Below, in pieces: positions 13,965-23,270 of a stretch of DNA of 53,299 bases. Origin of the DNA: an uncultured Prevotella sp. (GTDB lineage Bacteria > Bacteroidota > Bacteroidia > Bacteroidales > Bacteroidaceae); NCBI GenBank assembly GCA_900546575.1, contig URDM01000009.1, positions 1 to 53,299 of the forward strand, written 5' to 3'. The notes beneath the pieces were generated by a model, which did not search any database, was not told where the DNA came from, and saw nothing but the letters and a program-made list of their open reading frames with translations. Made by a program: the position numbers and the translations under genes. Numbering within the stretch: position 1 is the first letter of the stretch; the number at the start of each line of letters is the position of its first letter.

Positions 13965-14975
13965 TTACTTCTTTGCGTCCATTGCCTGGCAAGCTGTGAT
14001 AGCTACCATGTAGTAGATGTCCTCTACTGAGCAACCGCGAGAGAGGTCGTTGACCGGGCGTGCGATACCCTGGAGGATCGGACCGATGGCAATGGCGTCG
14101 CCGAGACGCTGCACGAGTTTGTAAGAGATGTTGCCTACTTCGAGGTTTGGAACAACGAGTACGTTGGCGTGACCGGCAATCTGTGAGCCCGGAGCCTTCT
14201 TCTCGCCTACTGCAGGAACGAGTGCTGCGTCGGCCTGGAGTTCGCCGTCGAGCTTGAGCTCAGGAGCCATCTCGTGAGCCAAGCGTGTAGCCTCAACAAC
14301 CTTGTCAACTACCTCGTGGCTGGCTGAACCCTTTGTCGAGAAGCTGAGCATAGCAACGCGTGGGTCCTGGATGCCGGCAACCGAGCGTGCTGTCTGTGCT
14401 GTACATACAGCAATCTGAGCAAGCTGGTCGGCTGTAGGAACCGGTGTTACGGCAACGTCGCCCATAACGATGATACCGTCATCACCATACTGATGCTCGT
14501 GTGTAAGCATAAGCATTGCACCGCTGACACATGTCACGCCCGGGGCGCACTTGATAATCTGCAAGGCAGGACGCAATGTGTCGCCAGTTGTGCTCAATGC
14601 ACCTGAAATCTGACCGTCTGCACCCTCTGTCTTGATGATCATGCAACCGAGATAGAGCGGATTCTTCACGAGTTCGCGAGCCTGCTCGATGGTCATGCCC
14701 TTCTTCTTGCGCAGCTCGGCAAGCAGAGTTGCATACTCCTCGGCTTTAGGATTGTTCTCAGGGTCGACAATTGTTGCCTTGTCGATGTTGTGGAGATCCC
14801 ACTTCCCGGCAAGTGTCTTGATTTCCTCAGGGTTGCCGATGAGGATAAGAATGGCAATGTCGTCGGCCAATACGCGGTCGGCTGCTCTAAGTGTACGCTC
14901 CTCTGTAGCCTCGGGGAGCACGATGCGCTGTTTGTCGCTCTTGGCGCGCGCAACGATGTGTTCAAGTAAGTTCAT
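13965..14975 (-). CDS. pta: Phosphate acetyltransferase
   Basis: A 336-residue, single-domain PTA_PTB-family phosphate acetyltransferase, the short class I form without the N-terminal DRTGG/P-loop region of E. coli Pta. It opens MNLLEHIVARAKSDKQRIVLPE. GALSTTGDTLRPALQIIK, AILIGPILQGIARPVNDLSRG and the C-terminal ITACQA are the family blocks. It makes acetyl phosphate from acetyl-CoA and passes it to AckA. It is first gene of the pta-ackA unit, with a promoter 65 bp upstream. Confidence 0.96.
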   Translation of the reverse strand: MNLLEHIVARAKSDKQRIVLPEATEERTLRAADRVLADDIAILILIGNPEEIKTLAGKWDLHNIDKATIVDPENNPKAEEYATLLAELRKKKGMTIEQARELVKNPLYLGCMIIKTEGADGQISGALSTTGDTLRPALQIIKCAPGVTCVSGAMLMLTHEHQYGDDGIIVMGDVAVTPVPTADQLAQIAVCTAQTARSVAGIQDPRVAMLSFSTKGSASHEVVDKVVEATRLAHEMAPELKLDGELQADAALVPAVGEKKAPGSQIAGHANVLVVPNLEVGNISYKLVQRLGDAIAIGPILQGIARPVNDLSRGCSVEDIYYMVAITACQAMDAKK

Positions 14976-15039
14976 AATTATGTGGAATAACTTTAGTTTT
15001 TAATAATCCGTATTTAGTTATTTTGTCACATTGACTTTG

Positions 15040-15047
15040 CAAAATTA
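15040..15047 (-). promoter_or_regulatory. -7 box for pta-ackA
   Basis: Reads TAATTTTG on the minus strand, 65 bp before the pta ATG. The cdaA terminator hairpin starts 4 bp upstream, so the -33 region lies inside the hairpin. Confidence 0.55.
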
Positions 15048-15050
15048 GTA

Positions 15051-15089
15051 AAAATAAATGAGTTACGCCGTGCGTAACTCATTTATTTT
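15051..15089 (-). terminator. Terminator at the end of cdaA
   Basis: A perfect 18-bp stem with arms starting AAAATAAATGAGTTACGC and a CGT loop. It overlaps the cdaA stop codon at 15088-15090 and is followed on the minus strand by TTTTTACT. Confidence 0.85.
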
Positions 15090-15864
15090 AGAAGTTCATC
15101 TCTTTTGATAGGATATTCTCGAGTTTCTCGGCCGAAAGGCGCAACTGGAACTCTCCTTTTATTGCCACACTGATGCCTCCGGTCTCTTCGGACACCACAA
15201 TGGCTATACAGTCGCTGTCCTGCGAAATGCCGAGTGCGGCACGATGGCGCAGTCCTAATTCCTTGGGAATGTCGTGGTTGTGGGCAACAGGCAGAATACA
15301 TCCGGCGGCACGTATGCGCTTGCCGGTGATGACCATGGCTCCGTCGTGCAGCGGCGAGTTCTTGAAGAAGATGTTCTCGATAAGCCGCTGGTTAATGCGA
15401 GCGTCGATAAGGTCGCCCGTATCAACGATGTCGTCAAGCCGTACGCCACGCTCTATTACCATGAGGGCGCCTACCTTGCCGCGCGACATATCTATACACG
15501 CCAGCACGATGGGCATGATGGTCTCCTTGTCAATGAGTTTCTTCTTGTCCTTGCCGCCTACCATGAACAGCTGCGTGAACTGCTTGAAGCGCTGATGGGC
15601 ACCAAGCGAGTAAAGGAATCGGCGTATCTCTTCCTGAAAGAGCACTATCAAGCCGATCACACCCACGCTTACCAGCTTGTCCATTATGGCACCAAGGAGC
15701 CGCATCTCGAGCACCTGGCTCACGAAGAGCCACACCATTATGAACACGATTATACCGATGAAGACATTGAGCGAACGGCTCTCCTTCATCAGACGGTAGA
15801 TGTAGTAGAGCATCAGGGCGACAAGCAATATGTCAATGATGTCTTTTATTCCGAATGCAAACAT
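15088..15864 (-). CDS. cdaA: Diadenylate cyclase CdaA
   Basis: A 258-residue CdaA/DacA-type enzyme that makes c-di-AMP from two ATP. Three N-terminal membrane helices (about 8-25, 33-50, 57-77) precede a DisA_N domain with the catalytic D174-G-A176 and the ATP-binding R206-H-R208 motifs, both intact. Substrate-binding GALMVIERG is at 132-140. The arrangement matches the single c-di-AMP synthase of many Bacteroidetes and is next to folP, a neighbourhood often seen in this phylum. The stop codon lies inside a strong terminator hairpin. No phosphodiesterase or CdaR gene is present in the window. Confidence 0.93.
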   Translation of the reverse strand: MFAFGIKDIIDILLVALMLYYIYRLMKESRSLNVFIGIIVFIMVWLFVSQVLEMRLLGAIMDKLVSVGVIGLIVLFQEEIRRFLYSLGAHQRFKQFTQLFMVGGKDKKKLIDKETIMPIVLACIDMSRGKVGALMVIERGVRLDDIVDTGDLIDARINQRLIENIFFKNSPLHDGAMVITGKRIRAAGCILPVAHNHDIPKELGLRHRAALGISQDSDCIAIVVSEETGGISVAIKGEFQLRLSAEKLENILSKEMNF

Positions 15865-15869
15865 ATATT

Positions 15870-16050
15870 CTGAATTACGAGTTTTGAATTTTGAGTTTTG
15901 AATTGTTGCGGTATGCTACTGCAATTTTGAGTCTTGAGTCTTGAATCTTGAATTATTATATACATTATTATATAAGCAACTCTTAAATCAAAATTATATA
16001 ATTCGCAATCGGCTGAAAGCCGACAATTCAAAACTCAAAATTCATAATTC
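15870..16050. repeat. TTTTGAATTTTGAG spacer repeat (copy e)
   Basis: Same plan as copy d. The left half has a mutated hairpin (GCGGTATGCTACTGC near 15907) and TTTTGAGTCTTGAG words; the right half has AATCGGCTGAAAGCCGACAA and TTCAAAACTC words. An AT-rich centre of about 50 bp separates the halves. It lies between cdaA and folP. Confidence 0.72.
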
Positions 16051-16867
16051 AAAACTTCTGAAGCAGCTGGGTTGCTTCTACCGCCTCCTTCACATCGTGT
16101 ACACGAAGTATTGAAGCTCCCTTCTGCAATGATATGGTGTTGAGCACGGTGGTGCCGTTGAGCGATGTGGTAGGGTCGCCACCCAGGAGCTTGTATATCA
16201 TGCTTTTGCGCGATATGCCTACGAGCACGGGCAGACCTAATTCCAGCAGACACTCCGAGTGTTTCATTATCTCGTAGTTCTGCTCAAGCGTCTTGCCGAA
16301 ACCGTAGCCAGGGTCGAGTATGATGTCCTTGGCACCCAGACTATGCAGTCGCTGCACCTCTTCGGAAAAGCCGAGCATCATCTTTTCGAGCGTTGGCTGC
16401 ACCGACATTAATATATAAGGTACGCCAAGACGGGCTACGGTCTCGAACATATCGCCCTCTTCGTGTATCGCCTGACCTACAATTCCAGTCAGACCGCCCT
16501 CCGAGACATCGTTGATTATGTCGGCTCCGAACTCCTCAACGCATCTGCGTGCCACAAGCGGACGATAGGTGTCGACGCTGACTATGGCATCGGGCTGTTC
16601 ACGGCGCACTATCTGAAGGGCATGCTTCAGGCGTGCCGTCTCCTCCTCCATGCTCACAACGTCGGCTCCGGGACGTGTCGAGAAGGCACCGACATCGATG
16701 ATGCGCCCGCCTTCGGCAATGATTTGGTTGGCACGGTCGGCTATCTCCGTTTCGGTCTGCTTGCGCGAACCGCTATAGAATGAGTCGGGGGTGGCATTGA
16801 GTATGCCCATAACCATGGGTCGGGAGAGGTCAATGAGCTGGCCCCTTACATTAATTGTATATTGCAT
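16049..16867 (-). CDS. folP: Dihydropteroate synthase
   Basis: A 272-residue DHPS. Signatures: VMGILNATPDSFYSGSRK (19-36, with N24 and D28), DVGAFSTRPGAD for the pABA loop, SVDTYRP, DIINDVSEGG, DPGYGFGKT, GISRKSMI and the C-terminal R-x-H (RVHDVKEAV). It joins pABA to hydroxymethyl-dihydropterin diphosphate in cytoplasmic folate synthesis and is the sulfonamide target. Length is normal. It probably starts the transcript that continues into cdaA, across the copy e spacer. Upstream lies a putative separate RNA unit that ends in its own terminator. Confidence 0.96.
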   Translation of the reverse strand: MQYTINVRGQLIDLSRPMVMGILNATPDSFYSGSRKQTETEIADRANQIIAEGGRIIDVGAFSTRPGADVVSMEEETARLKHALQIVRREQPDAIVSVDTYRPLVARRCVEEFGADIINDVSEGGLTGIVGQAIHEEGDMFETVARLGVPYILMSVQPTLEKMMLGFSEEVQRLHSLGAKDIILDPGYGFGKTLEQNYEIMKHSECLLELGLPVLVGISRKSMIYKLLGGDPTTSLNGTTVLNTISLQKGASILRVHDVKEAVEATQLLQKF

Positions 16868-16954
16868 TGTAGATTTTTGTTACGTTATTAAGCGCAAATT
16901 ACGCAATAAAATTCGAAACAGCCAAATTATTAGGGTGAATTAAGTGTAATTGCA

Positions 16955-17260
16955 TACAAAAAGCAAAGGCCGCCCGGCATCACTGCCAAACGGCCCAATT
17001 CAAATTGTCATTATCAAACAATTACAAACTGCTTTTACGAATTTTTCTGTTTTCAAAAAACCTTTTTTCACTACTATCGCAGTGCAGAACATAATCTGCA
17101 ATTCTACTTTTTCTGAATACCTAATAGTTTCCGTCAATTAATATTTCAATCGTGTGTTCTGCCCGTGGCCGCCATGCGACATCCGGGCATAATATATATT
17201 GATAGTTTTTGTGTCATTCTTCAGTATATACTTATACACGTATTATACGTCTTAACAGCG
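16955..17260 (-). ncRNA. Candidate small RNA unit upstream of folP
   Basis: A -7 box TATCTTTG (minus, 17265-17272) faces an intrinsic terminator at 16955-16995. Its 11-bp stem, GGCCGTTTGGC against GCCGGGCGGCC, contains three G-U pairs, has a 6-nt loop and is followed by TTTGCTTTTTG. Between them lie about 265 nt without a convincing reading frame but with smaller hairpins, for example GCAGA..TCTGC near 17089 and GCCCG..CGGGC near 17160-17188. This could be an independent sRNA of about 300 nt or a terminated leader for folP. I recognise none of the standard RNAs (tmRNA, RNase P, SRP) in it. The -33 box is not well placed, which lowers confidence. Confidence 0.35.
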
Positions 17261-17264
17261 GTAG

Positions 17265-17272
17265 CAAAGATA
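17265..17272 (-). promoter_or_regulatory. -7 box for the candidate RNA unit
   Basis: TATCTTTG on the minus strand, a strong match to TAnnTTTG. The nearest upstream TTTG is 26 bp away, longer than the usual 19-21. It lies 130 bp beyond the stop of the AraC-type gene. Confidence 0.45.
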
Positions 17273-17403
17273 TAAAATTCTTCGGAATAAGCGCATGTCA
17301 AAATGTAAAAAAACATTCCATACGGTAAAAAATCGCTCTCAAAACGTTCATTCAAATCGGAGTCTGATTGCCATTGCGGTGCGAAGTGTAGCATATGAGA
17401 CAC

Positions 17404-18504
17404 CTACAGAGCCATTTCGCTACGATATTGCTGCGGACTGCGCCCATTTTGCTGGATGAAAGCACGACGGAAGGTTGACAGCGAATTGAATCCCGACATC
17501 TCAGCCACTACCTCAAGAGTAAGGTCGGTGTCGCTCAGCAATTGCATTGAATGTCGGATGCGGTAATCGTTGACGTATTCGTAAAACGACTGTTCGCATC
17601 TCTGATTGAAATACTGGCTCATATAGGTACGGTTGGTGCCTATGCGGGCTGCAAGATCGGAAAGACGAAGCTTGGGATTGAGATAGACCTTATCTTCTTC
17701 GAACGCCTTCTGTATGCATTGCGCTATCTGAACATCGGCAGAAGTGGCCACGGCAGAAGGAACAGATGATTCGGTTTCGGAGGGCAGGGAGAACGTTTGC
17801 ACTTCTGAAGTCTGCACATCAGCAGACTCGCTGTCGCCTCCACACGCCACCGTCTTAATCACGACATCCTGCCTGTTGATGAAATAGCAGACTACCGACC
17901 ATGACACCAGCGAGGTAATCATGTAAATCAGGTCGGACAAAAAGCCTTGAAACAGTGCTTGATATACCCATGCGGCAAGTATAAGATAGAACAACAGCAT
18001 CACTCCACGAAGCCAATGCAGATTGATTTCTTCATCGTACGAATACTCCTCCTTCAACCGACGATGATAGACCGGCAATTCATGCAGAGTCCACACGGCA
18101 CACCATGTGCCGTAGACGATAGACATTGCAATAAGAACATAGAAAAAGAATGAGTTGACGAAGACTATATATAATAAGGAGAATATCAGAAACGGCAACT
18201 CAGCCAGTAAGCCACGACGCAATGTAACAGAACCTGGACGACAGAACTCGAACAACACCATGGCGTAAACCGGCACGGTGACTATATCGAAACACGTTGA
18301 CAAACGGTCGTGGAAACAATTGTCAACATAAAAAGAACTCACCCATGGCAAGTCTTTAATATACTGTAGCGCAACCAGCAACATGAGTGCACCTATCAGA
18401 CGTTTGGACAACGGCAGACTGTGACGGCTGAATATCCACGCCATCATCAGATGAAACATGATGCACATGCCGTACATCAAATAAAGTAAATGTTCGAGTT
18501 CCAT
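17404..18504 (-). CDS. Seven-TM membrane AraC-family transcriptional regulator
   Basis: A 366-residue protein with seven predicted membrane segments in its first 210 or so residues, for example the LYLMYGMCIMFHLMMAWIF segment near the N-terminus and the MITSLVSWSVVCYFI segment near 200. These are joined by a serine- and valine-rich linker to a C-terminal AraC helix-turn-helix domain (about 260-366: LRLSDLAARIGTNRTYMSQYF, then VVAEMSGFNSLSTFRRAF and a terminal PQQYR). It should bind DNA from the inner membrane in response to an unknown signal. The ATG at 18504 is preferred to a TTG two codons earlier. It follows sufS by about 67 bp and could be read through from the suf operon, but a palindrome lies in the gap. 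Confidence 0.85.
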   Translation of the reverse strand: MELEHLLYLMYGMCIMFHLMMAWIFSRHSLPLSKRLIGALMLLVALQYIKDLPWVSSFYVDNCFHDRLSTCFDIVTVPVYAMVLFEFCRPGSVTLRRGLLAELPFLIFSLLYIVFVNSFFFYVLIAMSIVYGTWCAVWTLHELPVYHRRLKEEYSYDEEINLHWLRGVMLLFYLILAAWVYQALFQGFLSDLIYMITSLVSWSVVCYFINRQDVVIKTVACGGDSESADVQTSEVQTFSLPSETESSVPSAVATSADVQIAQCIQKAFEEDKVYLNPKLRLSDLAARIGTNRTYMSQYFNQRCEQSFYEYVNDYRIRHSMQLLSDTDLTLEVVAEMSGFNSLSTFRRAFIQQNGRSPQQYRSEMAL

Positions 18505-18520
18505 AGTCAAGCAGTTTGTG

Positions 18521-18547
18521 CAGGCTATGGTCAGAAGCCATAGCCTG
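18521..18547. repeat. GGCTATGG hairpin between sufS and the AraC gene
   Basis: CAGGCTATGG (18521-18530) and CCATAGCCTG (18538-18547) form a perfect 10-bp stem with a 7-nt loop. It is a short relative of the 3111-3220 element and may attenuate read-through from suf. Confidence 0.75.
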
Positions 18548-18571
18548 ATGAATATTCGGTAAATAAGAGTA

Positions 18572-19786
18572 TCAGAACATCTGACTTACTCTTCTCACAC
18601 CAGCGACAAGAGCGTCGATTTCTTCCTTAGTATTATACAATGCGAACGATGCTCGCACCACACCTTGAACGCCAAGACGGTCCATTACGGGCTGAGCGCA
18701 ATGATGACCGGTGCGCACGGCTATGCCGAGACGGTCGAGCAGGGTGCCCATATCAAGGTGATGGATGTCACCTACAAGGAACGACACTACAGCATCCTTG
18801 CCCTCAGTGGTGCCGAAAAGGCGCATATCGGGTATCTCAGCCAACTGCTGCATGCAGTATTCGGTGAGTTCGTGCTCATGTCGGGCAATGTTGTCCATGC
18901 CGAGAGCCGACACATAATCAAGGGCTGTTGCAAGTCCGTGAGTGGCTACATAGTCAGGAGTGCCTGCCTCAAACTTGAACGGCAGCTTCTCGAACACCGT
19001 CTTCTCGAAGCTCACACTCTCTATCATTTCACCTCCACCCTGATAGGGCGGCATACGGTCGAGCCACTCTTCCTTGCCATACAGCACTCCAATGCCCGTC
19101 GGACCGTAAATCTTATGACCGGAAAAGGCAAAGAAGTCGCAGTCCATAGCCTGCACGTCTACTGCAAAATGAGGAGTCGACTGCGCTCCGTCTACCAATA
19201 CGGGCACGCCGTGATCGTGGGCTATGCGGATAATCTCATTCACGGGATTGACAGTTCCGAGCGTATTGCTGACATGAGCAACGCTGACAATCTTTGTTTT
19301 GTCGCTGAAGAGCTGCTCATAAGTCTCCATATCGAGCTTTCCGCTGTCGTCCATAGGTATCACTTTGAGCGCAATGCCACGCTTGGCGGCCTGCAACTGC
19401 CAGGGCACGATATTGGAGTGGTGCTCCATCACCGACACTATCACCTCGTCGCCCTCGTGCATAAATTCCTCGCAGAACGAAGAAACGACAAGATTGATAC
19501 TCTCTGTTGTGCCGCGGGTGAAGATAATCTCTTCGATTTTGGGAGCATTGATAAACTTGCGAACGGTCTCACGAGCTGCCTCATGCAGGTCGGTGGCACG
19601 CTGCGACAGATAATGCACGCCACGATGTACGTTGGCATTGGCGTTGAAATATTCATCGCGCATGGCATCAAGCACACACAATGGCTTCTGTGTCGTAGCC
19701 GCATTGTCGAGATATACGAGCGGACGGTCGTAGACGGTGCGCGAAAGTATGGGGAAGTCGGCGCGGACTTTATTGATATCGTACAT
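18572..19786 (-). CDS. sufS: Cysteine desulfurase SufS
   Basis: A 404-residue group II cysteine desulfurase. The PLP lysine is K225 in FSGHKIYGPTGIG, H122-H123 lies over the cofactor, and the persulfide cysteine is C363 in RTGHHCAQP. It takes sulfur from cysteine for Fe-S cluster assembly on the SufBCD scaffold. No sufE or sufU partner gene is visible in the window. It is the last suf gene, 171 bp after sufD with a purine-rich repeat spacer between. Confidence 0.96.
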   Translation of the reverse strand: MYDINKVRADFPILSRTVYDRPLVYLDNAATTQKPLCVLDAMRDEYFNANANVHRGVHYLSQRATDLHEAARETVRKFINAPKIEEIIFTRGTTESINLVVSSFCEEFMHEGDEVIVSVMEHHSNIVPWQLQAAKRGIALKVIPMDDSGKLDMETYEQLFSDKTKIVSVAHVSNTLGTVNPVNEIIRIAHDHGVPVLVDGAQSTPHFAVDVQAMDCDFFAFSGHKIYGPTGIGVLYGKEEWLDRMPPYQGGGEMIESVSFEKTVFEKLPFKFEAGTPDYVATHGLATALDYVSALGMDNIARHEHELTEYCMQQLAEIPDMRLFGTTEGKDAVVSFLVGDIHHLDMGTLLDRLGIAVRTGHHCAQPVMDRLGVQGVVRASFALYNTKEEIDALVAGVRRVSQMF

Positions 19787-19798
19787 ATTGGTAAGGGA

Positions 19799-19960
19799 AG
19801 AGAGAAAAGTGAAAAGTGAAAAATCAAATAGCCTAATAATAGAGAGGTGTGGAAAAGTGAAGAGGGGAAAGTGAAAAGTGAAGAATCAGATAGTAAAGAG
19901 AATTGTATATTCCTCTAAACATTTGGATTTTTCACTTTTCTCTTTTCACATTTCCTTTTA
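19799..19960. repeat. GTGAAAA purine spacer repeat with inverted arm
   Basis: AGAAAAGTGAAAAGTGAAAA words (19800-19822) and a second run (about 19852-19887) face a complementary TTTTTCACTTTTCTCTTTTC run (19929-19948) across an AT-rich centre. The arrangement is the same as at 6745-6893. Confidence 0.7.
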
Positions 19961-21301
19961 CTTGCACATTTTGCAGCCTTCGCACTTGCTCAGTTCGCCA
20001 CGGAATCGCTTCTCTACGAGATAGTGCAAACGATCACGTAAGGGTTCAAGCTGTATCTGGTCTATCACCTCATTGACAAAGGCAAACTCGAGAAGCAGTT
20101 TGGCTTCCTTCTCACTGATGCCACGCTGTCGCATATAGAACAATGCGGCATCATTGAGCTGTCCTACGGTAGAGCCATGCGAGCATTTCACGTCGTCGGC
20201 GTATATCTCAAGCATCGGCTGGGTGTACATTCTGGCTGTCTTTGTGGTGCAAAGGTTCTGGTTTACCTCTTCGCTGACAGTCTTCTGTGCTCCATGACGC
20301 ACGAGAACACGACCTGCGAACGCTCCAGTCGACTTGTCGTCGAGCACATACTTGTAGAGCTCGTGACTCGTACAGTGGCTCACCTGATGGTCGATGAGCG
20401 TGTTGTTGTCGACGTGCTGTGTCTTGTCGGCTATCACGCAACCGTTGCACCAGCACTCGGCACCTTCACCCTTCAGCATCACGTCGAGACGGTTGCGGGT
20501 GACTCCATTGTGCAAAGTGATTACATTATGGTGGAAACGTGAATCGCACTGCTGCTCAACATATACGTTCGACACACGTGTGTTCTTGTAGTGAGTTTCC
20601 TCCATGCAGTACAGTTCGAGTGAAGCGTTGGCTCCGACATAAGCCTCGATAATCTGTGTTGTAAGGTACTGGCTGTCGTCGGCAGCATGGTCGCAGAAGA
20701 GAAACTTTGCACTAGCGCCTTCTTCCATGACGATGAGTACACGACGGTTTACCATCAGGTCTACAGCAGAGCGCAGAATGTTTATCACCTGTACAGTCTT
20801 GTCAACTACAACATTCTTCTTTACGTACACCAGCAATCCATCCTGTGCCAGCATTGTGTTGAGAGCAGTTATGCCGTCCTCGTCAGTCTTAGCCAGACGA
20901 GCGTAGTATTTGGCAACAAACTCCGGGTTCTGCTTGGCATAATCGGCAAGCGACGTTACTACAATACCTTCCGGGAGGTTCTCCTTAGGCTGCAATGTCT
21001 GACGGAACTGGTCGTTTACTATGAAGTAGAGCGATGTACTGAGATTAGGAACGTCGCAACGGAACGCCTTGTATGGATCAACTGGCACTTCGATACGGTT
21101 GATGTTCAATCCGTAGTTTGGTTCGAAGAGCTTGTCGATAGTTGTATATTTATATCTCTCAACCTTTCGTGACGGGAAACCCAAGCGCTCGAAATCGGCA
21201 AAGGCTGCGTCACGCACTGCGTTCAATGCGTCGGCGCTGTGTGCGCAGATTTGTTCGCGTGTGTTACGATAAAGGTCGATGTATTGTTGTTCACTGTTCA
21301 T
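19958..21301 (-). CDS. sufD: Fe-S cluster scaffold subunit SufD
   Basis: A 447-residue SufD of the SufB/SufD (UPF0051) family, with the long beta-helix core (KTARMYTQPMLEIYADDVKCSHGSTVGQ) and the C-terminal helical hairpin. It pairs with SufB and SufC to build and transfer clusters in the cytoplasm. The ATG at 21301 is used because the 16 extra residues of the longer frame translate the intergenic repeat. An oddity is the extreme C-terminus KCEGCKMCK, a C-x-x-C-x-x-C tail that could bind metal. It lies 225 bp downstream of sufC across a large spacer repeat. Confidence 0.94.
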   Translation of the reverse strand: MNSEQQYIDLYRNTREQICAHSADALNAVRDAAFADFERLGFPSRKVERYKYTTIDKLFEPNYGLNINRIEVPVDPYKAFRCDVPNLSTSLYFIVNDQFRQTLQPKENLPEGIVVTSLADYAKQNPEFVAKYYARLAKTDEDGITALNTMLAQDGLLVYVKKNVVVDKTVQVINILRSAVDLMVNRRVLIVMEEGASAKFLFCDHAADDSQYLTTQIIEAYVGANASLELYCMEETHYKNTRVSNVYVEQQCDSRFHHNVITLHNGVTRNRLDVMLKGEGAECWCNGCVIADKTQHVDNNTLIDHQVSHCTSHELYKYVLDDKSTGAFAGRVLVRHGAQKTVSEEVNQNLCTTKTARMYTQPMLEIYADDVKCSHGSTVGQLNDAALFYMRQRGISEKEAKLLLEFAFVNEVIDQIQLEPLRDRLHYLVEKRFRGELSKCEGCKMCK

Positions 21302-21302
21302 A

Positions 21303-21526
21303 TTATGAGTTTTGAATTTTGAGTTTTGAGTTTTGAATTGTTGCGGCAAGCCGCAATTATGAGTTTTGAATTTTGAATTCTGAATTGTTGCTACTTTGTC
21401 ACAATTACGATTTTTTGAATTTTGATTTATGATTTATTGAATTCATCAATAATTCAAAAACTCAAAATTGAATAAATCAAAATCGGCTTTGCCGATAATT
21501 CAAAATTCAAAACTCAACATTCAAAA
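21303..21526. repeat. TTTTGAATTTTGAG spacer repeat (copy f, longest)
   Basis: A 224-bp copy. TTTTGAATTTTGAGTTTTGAG words and a GCGGCAAGCCGC hairpin (about 21342-21353) are followed by an AT-rich centre, then AATCGGCTTTGCCGAT and TTCAAAACTCAACATTC words. It fills the sufC-sufD gap and contains no gene. Confidence 0.8.
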
Positions 21527-22279
<753 letters not shown>

Positions 22280-22296
22280 ATCTTGATTTTATAAAT

Positions 22297-23118
22297 TTAG
22301 TATGAATTGAGCACTTTGTTGAGGTTCGACTTACGACGTTCTTTCTTCGTCTCCCTGTTAGGCTCGTCATCAGAGTAGTATAAGCCAAGAGCCTTACATA
22401 TGAATTTGTAGATACTGTTGCCGTCGTCTGATGTAAAGCAGAACGGGAATGTCGCCTTCACCCCTATCTGAATGTTATGGCGGTGCATGTTGGAGTGCAT
22501 CCTGTATACTGTAGGCTGTCCGCTGTATGTGGAGATTACGCGAGTCTTGCCGTCAAAGGCGAGCGGAAAACCATATTGGAATTCCAAAGCAAGCGAAGAC
22601 AAGATGTAGCAGTCAAGACCTACGGTCGGGGCTATACTCAGTCGTGGATAGCTAATGTCGTAGTTGCGCTCATAACTGTGAGTTTCTCCAGTGCAGCTCA
22701 TGTTGTGCTGTTCATGCCGCGAGCCAACATTGGTGTAAGTCATAAGCGAGGCATAAGGCTGAATGGCACAACTGGAACGTAGCGGATAGTAGCGTACACC
22801 GACTGATATATTGCGCATTGTTGCCGAGACATCGCTGCTGAACCACTCCTGAGTCTCCGCATTGTAGCCACCAACCAACGAGAAATGGTCATTGGAGAGA
22901 TAATACTCCAGCATCAAATTGCCCATAGGCGAGCCGAACGCCCCTGCTTTTTCCACATACGACTGCGACTGTTCGTGGCTTGCCGTAGTAGGACAAGAGA
23001 TATTCATGCCTGCAATGACAGCCCAACGACGCGACGTGTCGTCATCGTCGTCATTGGCTGCCGACATATATATAGGAGCTGCTAAGAGTGCGGATGTCAA
23101 GAGAATCTTGTTGAACAT
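22297..23118 (-). CDS. Predicted outer-membrane beta-barrel protein inside the suf operon
   Basis: A 273-residue protein with a cleavable signal peptide (MFNKILLTSALLAAPIYMSA) and a mature part rich in alternating hydrophobic strands with aromatic ends (WAVIAGMNIS, NISVGVRYYPL, YASLMTYTNVG, ALEFQYGFPLAF, NIQIGVKATFPF). This suggests an 8-10-strand OmpA/porin-type barrel. A DDDDD run follows the signal cleavage site, and the C-terminus is a basic, charged tail (NRETKKERRKSNLNK) atypical for a barrel, which normally ends in an aromatic residue. I do not recognise a named family. It sits between sufB and sufC, where most suf operons have nothing, so a link to iron or redox status is only an inference. 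Confidence 0.72.
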   Translation of the reverse strand: MFNKILLTSALLAAPIYMSAANDDDDDTSRRWAVIAGMNISCPTTASHEQSQSYVEKAGAFGSPMGNLMLEYYLSNDHFSLVGGYNAETQEWFSSDVSATMRNISVGVRYYPLRSSCAIQPYASLMTYTNVGSRHEQHNMSCTGETHSYERNYDISYPRLSIAPTVGLDCYILSSLALEFQYGFPLAFDGKTRVISTYSGQPTVYRMHSNMHRHNIQIGVKATFPFCFTSDDGNSIYKFICKALGLYYSDDEPNRETKKERRKSNLNKVLNSY

Positions 23119-23129
23119 ATATTAAAGAT

Positions 23130-23270
23130 TTTAGTCTTGGATTATTGCCTGCGGCTATTTTGAGTCTTGAGTTCTGAATTTCGAGTTTTATGAACTCATA
23201 ATTCAAAATTCATTAATTCAACATCGGATTTGCCGACCGTTCTAAATTCAAAACTCAAAACCCAAAACTT
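23130..23270. repeat. TTTTGAG spacer repeat (copy g)
   Basis: A shorter copy with TTTTGAGTCTTGAG words near 23156-23172, an imperfect hairpin (ATCGGATTTGCCGAC near 23223) and TTCAAAACTCAAAACCC words up to the sufB stop. The hairpin of its left half is degenerate (GCCTGCGGC). Confidence 0.65.

Noticed and set aside
17221..17403. 60-residue minus-strand frame after the AraC-type gene
   Set aside because: It spans the -7 box of the candidate RNA unit and has no recognisable features.
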